DNA of 64,000 nt from JAFGQJ01 sp964588525 (lineage in GTDB: Bacteria > Spirochaetota > Spirochaetia > SZUA-6 > DRHE01): the NCBI GenBank assembly GCA_964588525.1, contig CAZPQC010000001.1, positions 32,611 through 96,610 of the forward strand, in the 5' to 3' direction. This document shows positions 8,469 through 16,843 of the stretch, piece after piece; position 1 is the stretch's first letter; each line of letters opens with the position of its first letter. The notes under the pieces were generated by a model that did not search any database, was not told the origin of the DNA, and worked only from the letters and a program-made list of their open reading frames with translations. Made by a program: the position numbers and the translations under genes.

Positions 8469-9581
8469 CTACTCCAACCCCGCGGCCTTGCAGGCGCCCG
8501 CGTACTCGCCGGTGCAGATCTGCTGTACCGTCCAGAAACCGTCCTTCACAACGGTACCTTTGATATTGTCCTTCGTAACGGCAATCGGGGTGAGCAGCAC
8601 CGAAGGCACATCGATCTTGCCGTTTTTCACGGTCTTTCCGCCCGTCATGCTGCCGGGTACCGCTTTTTTCATGAGCAGATCATAGGCAAGCTCCGCCGCC
8701 GCTTCGGCCTCCGGCTTGATAGCCTTGTACACGGTCATGTACTGCTGACCGACGAGAATACGCTGAATTGCCGCCAGCTCGGCGTCCTGTCCGGTCACCG
8801 GAGGAATGGGATTGAGACCGGCAGCTTTCATCGCGGCTATCGCACCGCTGGCGGTCCCGTCATTGGCGCAGTACACGCCGTCCACTTTGTTGCCCAGTGC
8901 GGTAAGGGCCTGCTGCATCTCATTCTGGGCCTGATCCGGGCTCCAGTCCGGAGTATCGTACTCTTTGGCAATGACCAGCTTTCCGGATTTCACCAGTGGA
9001 TCGAAAACACTATGCGCCCCCTGTTTGAACAGGCTGGCATTGTTGTCGGTCGGAGAACCGTTGATCATCACGATCACCGGTTTGGCGATCCCCATATTGT
9101 TGAGCTTGTCCACCAGGCTCGTGGCCTGCAGCTTGCCTACCTCCGTGTTGTCGAAGGAGATGTAGTAATTGACCCCACTGGAGTTCAGGATCAGGCGGTC
9201 ATAGGCGATGACCGGAACACCCTGTGCCTTGGCCTTCTCGGCGATGACCGCAGCCGCGGCCGAATCGACCGGATCCAGCACGAGAACCTGGGCTCCATTG
9301 GTCAGGGCCGCTTCCGCCTGGGAAAGCTGGGTGTTCGCATTCTGGTTGGCGTTGCTGTAGATGATCTGTACATTCGGATCCAGCTCCTTCATCTTGGCCT
9401 CAAAATCGGGTCGATCCGCCGTCTCGTAGCGCGTGGTCTTGGTCTCCGGCAGCAGGAGCCCGATCTTGGCCGGGGCCGTACCGGTCATGGTGGTGGCTTT
9501 GGTCCCACCTGCGAATACCGCAGCAACCGACACGGTGAACATCATCAGAACGATGAGCACGGGAACATGGTTACGATTCAT
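8469..9581 (-). CDS. XylF-type periplasmic sugar-binding protein
   Basis: Type-1 periplasmic binding protein, 370 residues, with a signal peptide (MNRNHVPVLIVLMMFTVSV then AAVFAGG). The two-lobed fold shows typical family segments: AKIGLLLPETKTTRYE at the first strand, QAEAALTNGAQVLVLDPVD, VPVIAYDRLILN, and GVYCANDGTASGAIAAMKAAGL with VTGQDAELAAIQRI. These match the D-xylose binding protein group. The ATG at 9581 has GGAGGT 4-5 bases upstream; an in-frame start 51 codons earlier is rejected. It heads the transporter operon. Confidence 0.92.
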   Translation of the reverse strand: MNRNHVPVLIVLMMFTVSVAAVFAGGTKATTMTGTAPAKIGLLLPETKTTRYETADRPDFEAKMKELDPNVQIIYSNANQNANTQLSQAEAALTNGAQVLVLDPVDSAAAAVIAEKAKAQGVPVIAYDRLILNSSGVNYYISFDNTEVGKLQATSLVDKLNNMGIAKPVIVMINGSPTDNNASLFKQGAHSVFDPLVKSGKLVIAKEYDTPDWSPDQAQNEMQQALTALGNKVDGVYCANDGTASGAIAAMKAAGLNPIPPVTGQDAELAAIQRILVGQQYMTVYKAIKPEAEAAAELAYDLLMKKAVPGSMTGGKTVKNGKIDVPSVLLTPIAVTKDNIKGTVVKDGFWTVQQICTGEYAGACKAAGLE

Positions 9582-9788
9582 GGTTACCTCCAATTGGTAT
9601 GAAAAATTTTGAGAACTCGGGCCAGGATCTTCAACAACTGAGGTCTTCCCCTTTCGACCTGCATCTCTGTTCCGCCGCTTGCTGATGGATTCACCAACTT
9701 CAGGTCGTAGCGGAACGGTCCACTTTATGTTCAACCATCAGCAATCTAGCAAAATTTCGATGAATCCCTTTACCCGGGAAATAATCTG

Positions 9789-9806
9789 TTTGGATTAGTT
9801 TGGATT
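9789..9806 (-). promoter_or_regulatory. Direct repeats upstream of the sugar-transporter operon
   Basis: Two copies of TTTGGATT (9789-9796, 9799-9806) spaced exactly 10 bp, with a further GGATT at 9814-9818, lie about 210 bases before the binding-protein start. One-turn spacing is typical of a regulator site. The rest of 9582-9863 contains no gene and no convincing -35/-10 pair. Confidence 0.35.
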
Positions 9807-9863
9807 CAAATAAGGATTACGGGATATCCAAGCCGAAGAAGTTCCAACCCCCGCATCGGATCA

Positions 9864-10196
9864 TTACGTTCTTGAAACTGCAGATCCCCTCGGTCTGCCA
9901 CGGTCGCTCCGCTTGCCTCGCCTCCGTATGGCGGCCAGCACGATTGCGCCGCATAGATTGATGGCAAGAGCGCCGACCGGACCCAGACCGACCGGACCAT
10001 CGTTTTTGCGGAAAGCCTGGACCGTCAGCGCAATCGTAATCCCTATGAATACCGCCCCGAGAACGTTCGGATAAAAGGATTGCGCGGTTTGCGGCAGGCC
10101 GAGAAAATCCACAAGACGGGGGGAATAAGCCACCAGCACGACACCCAGCACCAGATTGACGGCAGCATCGATCAACAACAGCGCTCTTTTTTCCAT
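9864..10196 (-). CDS. Small four-helix membrane protein, unknown function
   Basis: A 110-residue protein with about four hydrophobic segments (LLLIDAAVNLVLGVVLVAY, YPNVLGAVFIGITIALTVQAF, LGPVGALAINLCGAIVLAAI) and a basic C-terminal tail. It has a good Shine-Dalgarno (CGGAGGT, 5 bases). It lies 61 bases downstream of the CPA1 antiporter and is the last gene of the EIIA-like/antiporter operon, so a role with those transporters is plausible. I do not recognise the family with certainty. Confidence 0.7.
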   Translation of the reverse strand: MEKRALLLIDAAVNLVLGVVLVAYSPRLVDFLGLPQTAQSFYPNVLGAVFIGITIALTVQAFRKNDGPVGLGPVGALAINLCGAIVLAAIRRRGKRSDRGRPRGSAVSRT

Positions 10197-10257
10197 CCTG
10201 TACCTCCGGGTTCGTTCCCTTCCACGGTTTGAACTCTCCTGCGATCCGGGCGGCTCC

Positions 10258-11520
10258 TCATCGGTCTTGGGGAATCCTCAACAGGCGAAGAGCCGCCCCC
10301 GCGCTCAACCCCTGGACCACGACGGCAAACACGACGATCACATAGGTGATCAACACGATTAGCTCACGCCGGGGCCCTGGGTGCAGGGAGAGGGCTAAAG
10401 CGATTGAAATCCCTCCGCGCAGGCCGCCCCAGGTAACGAACAGTCCGGTATGCCGCGGCAGGTGGTAGCGGCGCCTCAGCAGGGTGATCGGCAGACCGGC
10501 GGTGATCAGGCGGACCAGCAGGACAACTGGGATGAGAATCATGCCGAACACCACCGTGTCGACCCTGAAGCTGATCAGCAGGGATTCCAGACCGATGAGG
10601 ACGAAGAGGACGGCATTGAGGAACTCCTCAACCAGCTGCCAGAAGATTTCGAGGTTTTTGCGGCTCGTTTCGGTCATAGCTCTTGTCTTTCCCTGGTTGC
10701 CGATGAGGATTCCGGCTACGACCATCGCCAGTGGTCCGGAGCTGTGAAGCGCCTGGGCCAGGGTATATCCGCCCATGACCAGAGCCAGGGTCATGAGGAT
10801 CTCGAGAGGGTAGTTGTCCACCCGTTTCATGAACTGAAATACGATGAAACCCAGCAACAGACCCAGGGCAATCCCCCCGCCGGCCTCCCGGCCGAACAAC
10901 AGGAGAATCTCGGGAGCCGAGGCGGGTTTCCCGGTGTCTCCGATCCGGGCGACCTCGAGGAGCACGGCGAACAGAACCACGGCGATGCCGTCGTTCAACA
11001 AAGATTCCCCGGCCATGGTCGTTTCGAGGCTTCTAGGCACCTTGTGCTGCTTGAACAGGTTCAGAACCGTGATCGGATCGGTGGGGGAGACGATTGCTCC
11101 GAATACCAGACAGTAGGCAAACGGCAGGGAGAACGCGAAAAACCTCAGCAGCAGCCAGCTTGCCGTTCCCACCAAAATTGTCGAAGCCGTAGTCGCCAGG
11201 AGAGCAAGCACGGCTATCGGCAGCAGGTGGTCGACCAGGGCTTCCAGATTGATCCTCAAAGCCCCGGCGAACAGCAGAAATCCGAGCATTCCACCCAAAA
11301 GAGTCCTCGAGAAGCGGAGCTTCTCCAACCAACCCCGGATCTCACGATCCACCACATGGGCCCACGGGCTGGCCCGCGCCAGCAGGACCAGCACCACGGA
11401 CAATACCAGAGACATGATCATCAGGGCGATCGTCGGCGGAAGCTTGGAATAACGGTGATTCAAGTAGCTGAAAACTGCGGCCATTGTCACCACGATGGCC
11501 AGAATGGTAAACGTGTTCAT
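10258..11520 (-). CDS. CPA1-family Na+(or K+)/H+ antiporter (NhaP-like)
   Basis: A 420-residue polytopic membrane protein. The CPA1 signature is clear: FGAIVSPTDPITVLNLFK in the core helix, GESLLNDGIAVVLFAVLLE (the ND pair that binds the cation) and the later WGGLRGGISIALALSL. It exchanges a monovalent cation for protons. It lacks the cytosolic TrkA-C regulatory tail found in many relatives. It lies 83 bases downstream of a CPA2 antiporter, with a palindromic element in between, and is read with it and the EIIA-like gene. Confidence 0.9.
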   Translation of the reverse strand: MNTFTILAIVVTMAAVFSYLNHRYSKLPPTIALMIMSLVLSVVLVLLARASPWAHVVDREIRGWLEKLRFSRTLLGGMLGFLLFAGALRINLEALVDHLLPIAVLALLATTASTILVGTASWLLLRFFAFSLPFAYCLVFGAIVSPTDPITVLNLFKQHKVPRSLETTMAGESLLNDGIAVVLFAVLLEVARIGDTGKPASAPEILLLFGREAGGGIALGLLLGFIVFQFMKRVDNYPLEILMTLALVMGGYTLAQALHSSGPLAMVVAGILIGNQGKTRAMTETSRKNLEIFWQLVEEFLNAVLFVLIGLESLLISFRVDTVVFGMILIPVVLLVRLITAGLPITLLRRRYHLPRHTGLFVTWGGLRGGISIALALSLHPGPRRELIVLITYVIVVFAVVVQGLSAGAALRLLRIPQDR

Positions 11521-11543
11521 TTCCCAGACAAAGGATGAACCGA

Positions 11544-11581
11544 GGCAACCCGGTAAACAATAACCCGAACAGGTTATTGTC
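11544..11581. repeat. Palindromic dispersed element, copy 1
   Basis: The sequence begins GGCAACC and contains ACAATAACC (11557-11565), loop CGAACA, then the perfect complement GGTTATTGT (11572-11580), a 9-bp stem. A closely similar element occurs at 26481-26515 with loop TGAACA and the same GGCAACC lead, and a degenerate one near 29450. It sits between two antiporter genes. Confidence 0.7.
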
Positions 11582-11603
11582 AGCCTTTCAAGGGTTTAGG
11601 TAT

Positions 11604-12866
11604 TCAGGTATCCGCCTTGTCGGGAATCTCCCCGGCTTTTTGCAGGCCGATTTTGGTAAGGATCGGGCCGACGATCTCGAAGACGATGCTCGTGGCGGTT
11701 ACGGTGGTAATCACCGCAGTCCCTATGCTTGCACCCCACGCGCCCAGGGGCGTGAACTCCTGCTTCACGATCAGGGATAGGCCGATGGCCACTCCCGCCT
11801 GGGAGAGAATCCCCAACCCGAGATATTTCCGAATATTCGCCTCGGCCCGACCCAGAACAGACCCGATCCAGGCACCGCCCATCAAGCCCGCCGCCCGGCT
11901 CACGATGTAGATTAAACCGACCAAGCCCAGGGAGGGCAGCAGGGCGATGTGCAGGCTCGCCCCGGCCAGGACGAAGAACAGGATAAACAACAGAGGCATG
12001 ATTTCGGTGAGTTCCCCTCGGATCTTTTCCACCAGACCGCGTGGCCTTGTATTCACCACTACGAGGCCGAGGATCATGTTCGTCAGAATCAGGGACATGT
12101 GCAGGAATGAGCTGAGTCCGATCGTTATCAGAGCTACGGCGAAGGTGAGGACAAAGATGTCCCGTGGCTGTTCCAGCCTGCGCACGAGCAAACCATAAAA
12201 GAGCGCCGCGGCACCCCCCAAGAGAACACTCAGACCGACTTCCTTCAATGGAGTCGCCAGGACCAGCCAGGCGGATTGCTGCGCTCCCCCTGAGTCCTGC
12301 AGCAGGATGCTGCGGGCGATGGCTGCGGCAAAACCGAAGATGATGATTCCAAGCCCGTCATCGAATCCTACCACCGCGTACAGGGCTTTGGTCAGATTCC
12401 CCTGCGCGCGGTACTCCTGGATCACCGCCACGGTGCCCGCCGGTGCGCTGGCCGGCGCCACCGCACCGAAGATCAGGGACAGCGGAAGATCACGGGTCAA
12501 CAGGTAAATACCGGCCGATACGGCGGCAAAAGCCAGAAAGGACTCGGCGAATATGATAAGGATCATGCCCCAACCAAGACGCTTCAGGGATGCCAGGTTG
12601 AGCTCCAATCCGATACTCAGCGCTACAAAGCCCAGAGCGATCTCGGTGATGAAGGAGAGGTCGACCTGGAGTTTTTCGTACAACACACCGAAGAGCGACG
12701 GCCCCAGGATCACCCCGATCAACATGAAGCCGATGATCGAGGGTAGACGGACGATCTTCATGCTCCGGCCCGCGTAAAATGCGAGCAGGGTCATTACCCC
12801 GACGAAGAGCAGAGTCGGCAGAGAGGCGCCTTCGAGCGTTTCATGTATGGTGTGCAGCCAGGACAT
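11604..12866 (-). CDS. CPA2-family cation/proton antiporter (KefB-like membrane domain)
   Basis: A 420-residue membrane protein with 12-13 hydrophobic segments of the monovalent cation:proton antiporter-2 family. The core motif FGAVAPASAPAGTVAVIQEY and the GFDDGLGIIIFGF segment mark the transport site; the usual two-aspartate pair is seen as FDDG. No TrkA-N/KTN domain follows, so regulation must come from another protein. Its ATG follows the stop of the EIIA-like gene with no spacing (TGAATG), implying coupled translation and a stoichiometric partnership. Confidence 0.88.
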   Translation of the reverse strand: MSWLHTIHETLEGASLPTLLFVGVMTLLAFYAGRSMKIVRLPSIIGFMLIGVILGPSLFGVLYEKLQVDLSFITEIALGFVALSIGLELNLASLKRLGWGMILIIFAESFLAFAAVSAGIYLLTRDLPLSLIFGAVAPASAPAGTVAVIQEYRAQGNLTKALYAVVGFDDGLGIIIFGFAAAIARSILLQDSGGAQQSAWLVLATPLKEVGLSVLLGGAAALFYGLLVRRLEQPRDIFVLTFAVALITIGLSSFLHMSLILTNMILGLVVVNTRPRGLVEKIRGELTEIMPLLFILFFVLAGASLHIALLPSLGLVGLIYIVSRAAGLMGGAWIGSVLGRAEANIRKYLGLGILSQAGVAIGLSLIVKQEFTPLGAWGASIGTAVITTVTATSIVFEIVGPILTKIGLQKAGEIPDKADT

Positions 12867-13685
12867 TCAAGGCTCCAGGGTTCCGGATGAGTAGAAAAGA
12901 TCCTGCGCGGCAACCATCAGCCCTGTTTGCTCCTCTCCCTCGTCCGCGATCGTGCTGATCCTGCGAATGACCTCGTTACACAGATCTTTGTCCACGACCG
13001 CGACCAGGATTCGGTTGAATCCGCGATGCTGCTCGGTCCAGTAGGCGGCGAACAGGGGCATCCGGTAGAGGTAGTCGCCTGCGTTCCGCGATTCCAGGAT
13101 GTTCACGTTTCCGTGAGCTACAGCAGAGATCACCTGCAGAACTTCGTCGAAATAGTGCTCCCGCTGTACGAAGATGTGGAACAGGCAACGGTTTTTCTTC
13201 CTTCCAGTCTCGAAAATCTGGATCGTACCGAACAGCTCGTCGATGACATTCAGAATCCCCGATCTTTCCCGGGTCTGTGTGAACCGGGAAGAGGCCTCCG
13301 GATCCTTGAAAACTCTGGAAATGGCAGAGAGAAACTGGATGTGTTGATGTCGCGCCGAGGCCGGCCCCAGGATGAAGAAAAACACCGTGGTCTTTTGACC
13401 GTCCAGGGCCTGAAAATCGATTCCGCCGGGGATGACCAGCAGTCCGATTACGAACTCCGTCAAACCCTCCAGGGTGCAGTGGGGGATGGCAACGCCGTGA
13501 GCGAATCCGGTCGAACCTATCGCCTCCCGCTCCCGCAGGGAAGTATATATCTGTTCCTCCGAAAACCCCGCCAGCAGGTTCGACCGCTTCGCGATTCGGA
13601 CTATTTCGGCAAGCACCTCCGTCTTGTCTCGGGCTTCGCTTCCGAGTTGAACGCATTCGGAACGGAAACTCTGCAAGAAGCTCAT
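12867..13685 (-). CDS. PTS EIIA(Fru/Ntr)-like regulator with C-terminal sensing domain
   Basis: Residues 1-150 form an EIIA domain of the mannitol/fructose/nitrogen type, with the phosphorylatable histidine H69 in GVAIPHCTLEGL and the flanking EREAIGSTGFAHG. Residues 155-272 form an additional alpha/beta domain with strands LFHIFVQ and FNRILVAVVDK, reminiscent of PII-like or ferredoxin-fold sensors. No EIIB, EIIC or sugar permease is near. The gene is joined to a CPA2 antiporter, so it probably controls ion exchange in response to PTS phosphorylation, as EIIA-Ntr does for Trk and Kdp in E. coli. Shine-Dalgarno AGGAGG, 8 bases before ATG. Confidence 0.85.
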   Translation of the reverse strand: MSFLQSFRSECVQLGSEARDKTEVLAEIVRIAKRSNLLAGFSEEQIYTSLREREAIGSTGFAHGVAIPHCTLEGLTEFVIGLLVIPGGIDFQALDGQKTTVFFFILGPASARHQHIQFLSAISRVFKDPEASSRFTQTRERSGILNVIDELFGTIQIFETGRKKNRCLFHIFVQREHYFDEVLQVISAVAHGNVNILESRNAGDYLYRMPLFAAYWTEQHRGFNRILVAVVDKDLCNEVIRRISTIADEGEEQTGLMVAAQDLFYSSGTLEP

Positions 13686-13729
13686 CGATTGTTCCTCCTC
13701 TGTTGAAACGTAGAGCCTTAAATTTTCCC

Positions 13730-13751
13730 GAACCTTTCAGGAACATTACAG
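13730..13751 (-). promoter_or_regulatory. Tandem 11-bp repeats upstream of the EIIA/antiporter operon
   Basis: On the minus strand, CTGTAATGTTC (13741-13751) is followed directly by CTGAAAGGTTC (13730-13740), 9 of 11 identical. A looser third unit precedes them. The 11-bp period and CTGTAAT core resemble PhoB-type boxes. A related array lies at 16793-16825. Confidence 0.45.
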
Positions 13752-13757
13752 TTGTGT

Positions 13758-14366
13758 AAGCCCCCGAGCGTCGCCTACCTTTATTTCAAATCCGTAATGA
13801 TTGTGAAAGCATTCTGCAACATTCCGTCATTATAGTTATCGACACAGCCGAACAGGAGCTGGGATGGAAAGCCCTGGTATCACTGTTGAAAATATTCTCC
13901 GAGCTCTCTCGTGTTGTTCTGCTGACCGGGAGCATGACCGTCGACCAGACGGTCGAGGCTGCCGACATCGGTGTGGCGGCGGTTTTTATCAAACCCTTCA
14001 AGGAAGAGGAGCACAGCGTACGGATCCTCGACCTGTTGAACAGCATCCGCGGGGTAGTACCTTCCGACGGATGATTGGCTGGTATTTCCCATGGAAGCAT
14101 GGAATATCTCACAACGCGGAGCTCAGCTTCGGTTGCCGTATGAAGAGCTCGCAGGCGAGTTGCAGCCCGGAAGCGCGGGGTTTCCCGCCGTGCTGACGGT
14201 AGGATATGAGCGTGTTTCTCTGCGCCTCCGCGTAGTGCATCGGGAGGGAGGGATCGTCGGAGTCGCGTTCGGCCACCTCGGGGCCGGCGGCAAAGTGTTG
14301 GAGTCGTTTTTTCGAGATTTGCGCACCCAGGCCTTCGGGGCCGGCAGGAATCATCGCAGATGGTGA
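13758..14366 (+). pseudogene. Remnants of a receiver (REC) domain followed by a PilZ domain
   Basis: A first open frame (13758-14076) has no good start and encodes the second half of a response-regulator receiver: VIIVIDTAEQELG, VVLLTGSMTVDQTVEAADIG and the conserved lysine in VFIKPF. The first beta-alpha units with the acidic pocket are missing. A second frame from ATG 14091 to 14366 encodes 91 residues resembling the C-terminal half of a PilZ domain (NISQRGAQLRL and a VVHREGGIVGVAFGHL strand pair) without the upstream RxxxR box that binds c-di-GMP. The two frames differ, so an ancestral REC-PilZ protein may have decayed. The PilZ part could still be expressed, as its stop overlaps the next start. 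Confidence 0.5.
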
Positions 14367-14509
14367 GGCTGGCTCATACCGCCGTCAACCTGTTGTTTCT
14401 CGGTCCTTGGCTGTGGGTGATTGTGTCCACACTGATCTTCGTGGTCGTTCATTTTCTGACCAACCTAGTCGAGTATAGGATAGGGGTGTACAATGAAAAG
14501 GCGCGCTGA
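14360..14509 (+). CDS. 49-residue single-span membrane peptide upstream of mntH
   Basis: The open frame begins at ATG 14360, overlapping the PilZ-like stop, and ends at TGA 14509, overlapping the start of mntH by 17 bases. It encodes a basic start (MVRLAHTAVN), about 30 hydrophobic residues (LLFLGPWLWVIVSTLIFVVV) and a charged tail (EYRIGVYNEKAR). Overlap with genes on both sides suggests coupled translation. It resembles small transporter-associated peptides in size and position. No homologue is recognised. Confidence 0.45.
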   Translation: MVRLAHTAVNLLFLGPWLWVIVSTLIFVVVHFLTNLVEYRIGVYNEKAR

Positions 14510-15806
14510 GGCACGCTCCGGGAACCACCGGATCGACGGAAGCACAATCCAGGCTGCCGAGGAAGTACTTTCCGGCATCAAGAAAAAAGGTCCCCTTGGC
14601 CGGCTGCTGCCCTTCATGGGACCGGCTTTTATAGCCGCGGTGGCCTACCTGGATCCGGGCAACTTCGCGACGAACATCCAGGGCGGTGCGGAGTTCGGCT
14701 ACACATTGGTCTGGGTGATCGTGGCTTCCAACCTGATGGCAATGCTCCTCCAGACCCTGTCAGCCAAGCTGGGAATCGCTACGGGGAAAAATCTGGCCGA
14801 GCTCAGCCGCGAGCGTTTCCCCAGGCCCGTGTCCTTCGGCATGTGGGTGCTCATGGAAGCAGTGGCCATGGCCACGGATCTGGCGGAGTTCATTGGGGCG
14901 GCACTGGGCTTCCAGCTGCTCCTCGGCGTGCCGCTGTTGATCGGTGGGCTGCTTACCGCCGTGATTACCTTCCTGATCCTGGCGCTTGAGCGCTACGGAT
15001 TCAGACCTCTGGAGGCGGTAATTACGGCCCTGATCGCCGTGATCGCCATCTGCTACCTGGTGGAAACCGTGCTGGACCGTCCCGACTGGGTATCGGTGAT
15101 GCATCATGCGGTCGTACCGCGCTTTTCCGGGTCGGAGAGCGTGCTCCTGGCCGCCGGCATACTCGGTGCCACCGTCATGCCTCATGCCCTGTTCCTGCAC
15201 TCGGCTCTGACCCAGGGCCGAATCCGGGTCAAGCGAGACGTTCAGCTTCGCCGTTTGCTGCGCTTCGAAATCGTAGACGTGATCGTGGCCATGGGCGTGG
15301 CCAGCCTGGTCAATGCGGCGATGCTGATTATGGCCGCCGCCACCTTCCACCGGACAGGGCTCACCCACATCGCCACCATCGAAGAGGCGTACCGAACCCT
15401 GCAGCCCCTGCTCGGGAGGGCCTCCAGCTGGGTCTTCGGGATCTCCCTGCTGGCCTCCGGGCTGTCCTCATCGACGGTGGGAACCAGCGCCGGGCAGGTG
15501 ATCATGCAGGGTTTCGTACAGCGCCACATCCCGGTCTGGCTGCGCCGGGCAATCACGGTGGTGCCCTCCCTGATCGTCATCGCCACACACCTGGACCCGA
15601 CCCGTACCCTGGTGATCAGTCAGGTAATCCTGAGCTTTGGGTTGCCTTTCGCCGTGGTTCCGCTGGTCCTGTTCACCGCTCAGCGCAAGGTGATGGGAGT
15701 ATTGGTCAACAGGAGTTTGACAACGGTGCTCGCCGGCTGTGTAGCGGTTTTAATCGTGATGTTGAACGTCTACCTGCTCGTTCAGCTGATATCCGGAGGT
15801 GCCTGA
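14493..15806 (+). CDS. mntH: Nramp-family divalent metal/H+ symporter
   Basis: A 437-residue membrane transporter importing Mn2+ (or Fe2+) with protons. The metal-binding motif DPGN is present in helix 1 (YLDPGNFATNIQGG) and the helix-6 motif MPH is present (GATVMPHALFLHSAL), the two that define functional Nramp proteins. About 11 hydrophobic segments are visible. A 30-residue polar N-terminus precedes helix 1. The gene is followed after 1 base by a universal stress protein gene, so the pair is probably co-transcribed. Confidence 0.93.
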   Translation: MKRRAEARSGNHRIDGSTIQAAEEVLSGIKKKGPLGRLLPFMGPAFIAAVAYLDPGNFATNIQGGAEFGYTLVWVIVASNLMAMLLQTLSAKLGIATGKNLAELSRERFPRPVSFGMWVLMEAVAMATDLAEFIGAALGFQLLLGVPLLIGGLLTAVITFLILALERYGFRPLEAVITALIAVIAICYLVETVLDRPDWVSVMHHAVVPRFSGSESVLLAAGILGATVMPHALFLHSALTQGRIRVKRDVQLRRLLRFEIVDVIVAMGVASLVNAAMLIMAAATFHRTGLTHIATIEEAYRTLQPLLGRASSWVFGISLLASGLSSSTVGTSAGQVIMQGFVQRHIPVWLRRAITVVPSLIVIATHLDPTRTLVISQVILSFGLPFAVVPLVLFTAQRKVMGVLVNRSLTTVLAGCVAVLIVMLNVYLLVQLISGGA

Positions 15807-15807
15807 G

Positions 15808-16722
15808 ATGTTCCGACGACTCCTCGTTCCCTTGGACGGATCGCCTCTGGCGGAGAGCGTACTTCCCGCCGCATCGGTACTGGCTGACACCTTCCACGCG
15901 GAGCTGCTGCTTCTCCACGTTGTGGAGCAAGGGGCGCCGCGCAAGGTCCACGGCCAAAGGCATCTGGCCGGCGCTCAGGAGGCAGCGGCGTATCTGCAGG
16001 AGACTGCTCAGCGCATCGCCGGTTGGAAATCGGGGGTGACCGTCAACGTGCACGTGCACACCGAAACGGTACGGGACACGGCGGCCGGTATCGCCGGTCA
16101 TGAAGAGGAGGTCCCCCTCGATCTGGTGATCATGAGCGTTCACGGCCGAGGCCGGACCGCCCGCCTGCTTTCCCGAGGTCTGGCGCAAGAGGTGCTAGCC
16201 CGCGGCACCACGCCGGTGCTGCTGCTTCACGCCGAGGATCCTCGGGTCGGCCAACGGTTCCCCTGCCGCTCCGTCCTGATCCCGGTGGACCCTGATGCAA
16301 GACACCGGCAATCCTTCAAAGGCGCCCTGGAATTCGTGCGGGATCTCGCTGCACCTGTCAAACTCGTCCTGGTGGTACCGACCCTTTCCACCCTACCGCC
16401 CAAGTCGGCGGCAAGCGGACGACTCATGCCGGGAACCGCCGACGCCCTCCTGGACATCTCCGCGGAGGGGGCAAAGTCGCTGTTGGCCGAACGCAGGGCT
16501 CAGGCCGAGCTCCTGGGTCTAAAGGCGTCCACCGACGTGCTCCGCGGTCACCCCGCCCGGGTCATTGTGAAAGCAGCGGGGCTTCTGGGCTCGGACCTCG
16601 TGATCCTGGGCACCCACGGCAGGTCGGGGATGGAGGCCTTCTGGGAGGGAAGCGTGGCTCACGGTGTTTACAGCCGCAGCTTGCTGCCCCTGCTGCTGAT
16701 TCCAGAGGGAAGGCCTGGTTGA
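15808..16722 (+). CDS. Tandem universal stress protein (UspA family)
   Basis: A 304-residue cytosolic protein with two Usp domains. Domain 1 (1-145) starts RRLLVPLDGSPLAESVLP and ends VLLLHAED; its nucleotide-loop segment MSVHGRGRTARLLSRG is present. Domain 2 (150-304) carries GTHGRSGMEAFWEGSVAHGV, matching the ATP-binding G-2x-G-9x-G pattern. The ATG at 15808 is preferred over the GTG at 15799 because GGAGG (15795-15799) then lies 8 bases upstream. It follows mntH directly, suggesting a link between metal import and stress response. Confidence 0.9.
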   Translation: MFRRLLVPLDGSPLAESVLPAASVLADTFHAELLLLHVVEQGAPRKVHGQRHLAGAQEAAAYLQETAQRIAGWKSGVTVNVHVHTETVRDTAAGIAGHEEEVPLDLVIMSVHGRGRTARLLSRGLAQEVLARGTTPVLLLHAEDPRVGQRFPCRSVLIPVDPDARHRQSFKGALEFVRDLAAPVKLVLVVPTLSTLPPKSAASGRLMPGTADALLDISAEGAKSLLAERRAQAELLGLKASTDVLRGHPARVIVKAAGLLGSDLVILGTHGRSGMEAFWEGSVAHGVYSRSLLPLLLIPEGRPG

Positions 16723-16792
16723 TCGCCACCGACTCAACTCATCCGATACATCACAGAGCTGCGGTAAGGAAGCGAGGAGATTCCTTTCAGAA

Positions 16793-16825
16793 CTGTAATC
16801 ATCGCGTAATTTTCTTGTAAGTCGA
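16793..16825 (+). promoter_or_regulatory. Three 11-bp direct repeats upstream of the DOMON lipoprotein gene
   Basis: Units CTGTAATCATC, GCGTAATTTTC and TTGTAAGTCGA follow each other without gaps, each with GTAA at positions 3-6 (16795, 16806, 16817). They end 18 bases before the start codon. The first unit shares CTGTAAT with the array at 13741-13751. The pattern fits a PhoB/OmpR-family response-regulator site; no clear -10 was identified. Confidence 0.45.
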
Positions 16826-16843
16826 TCTGGGTACCCTGAATCC

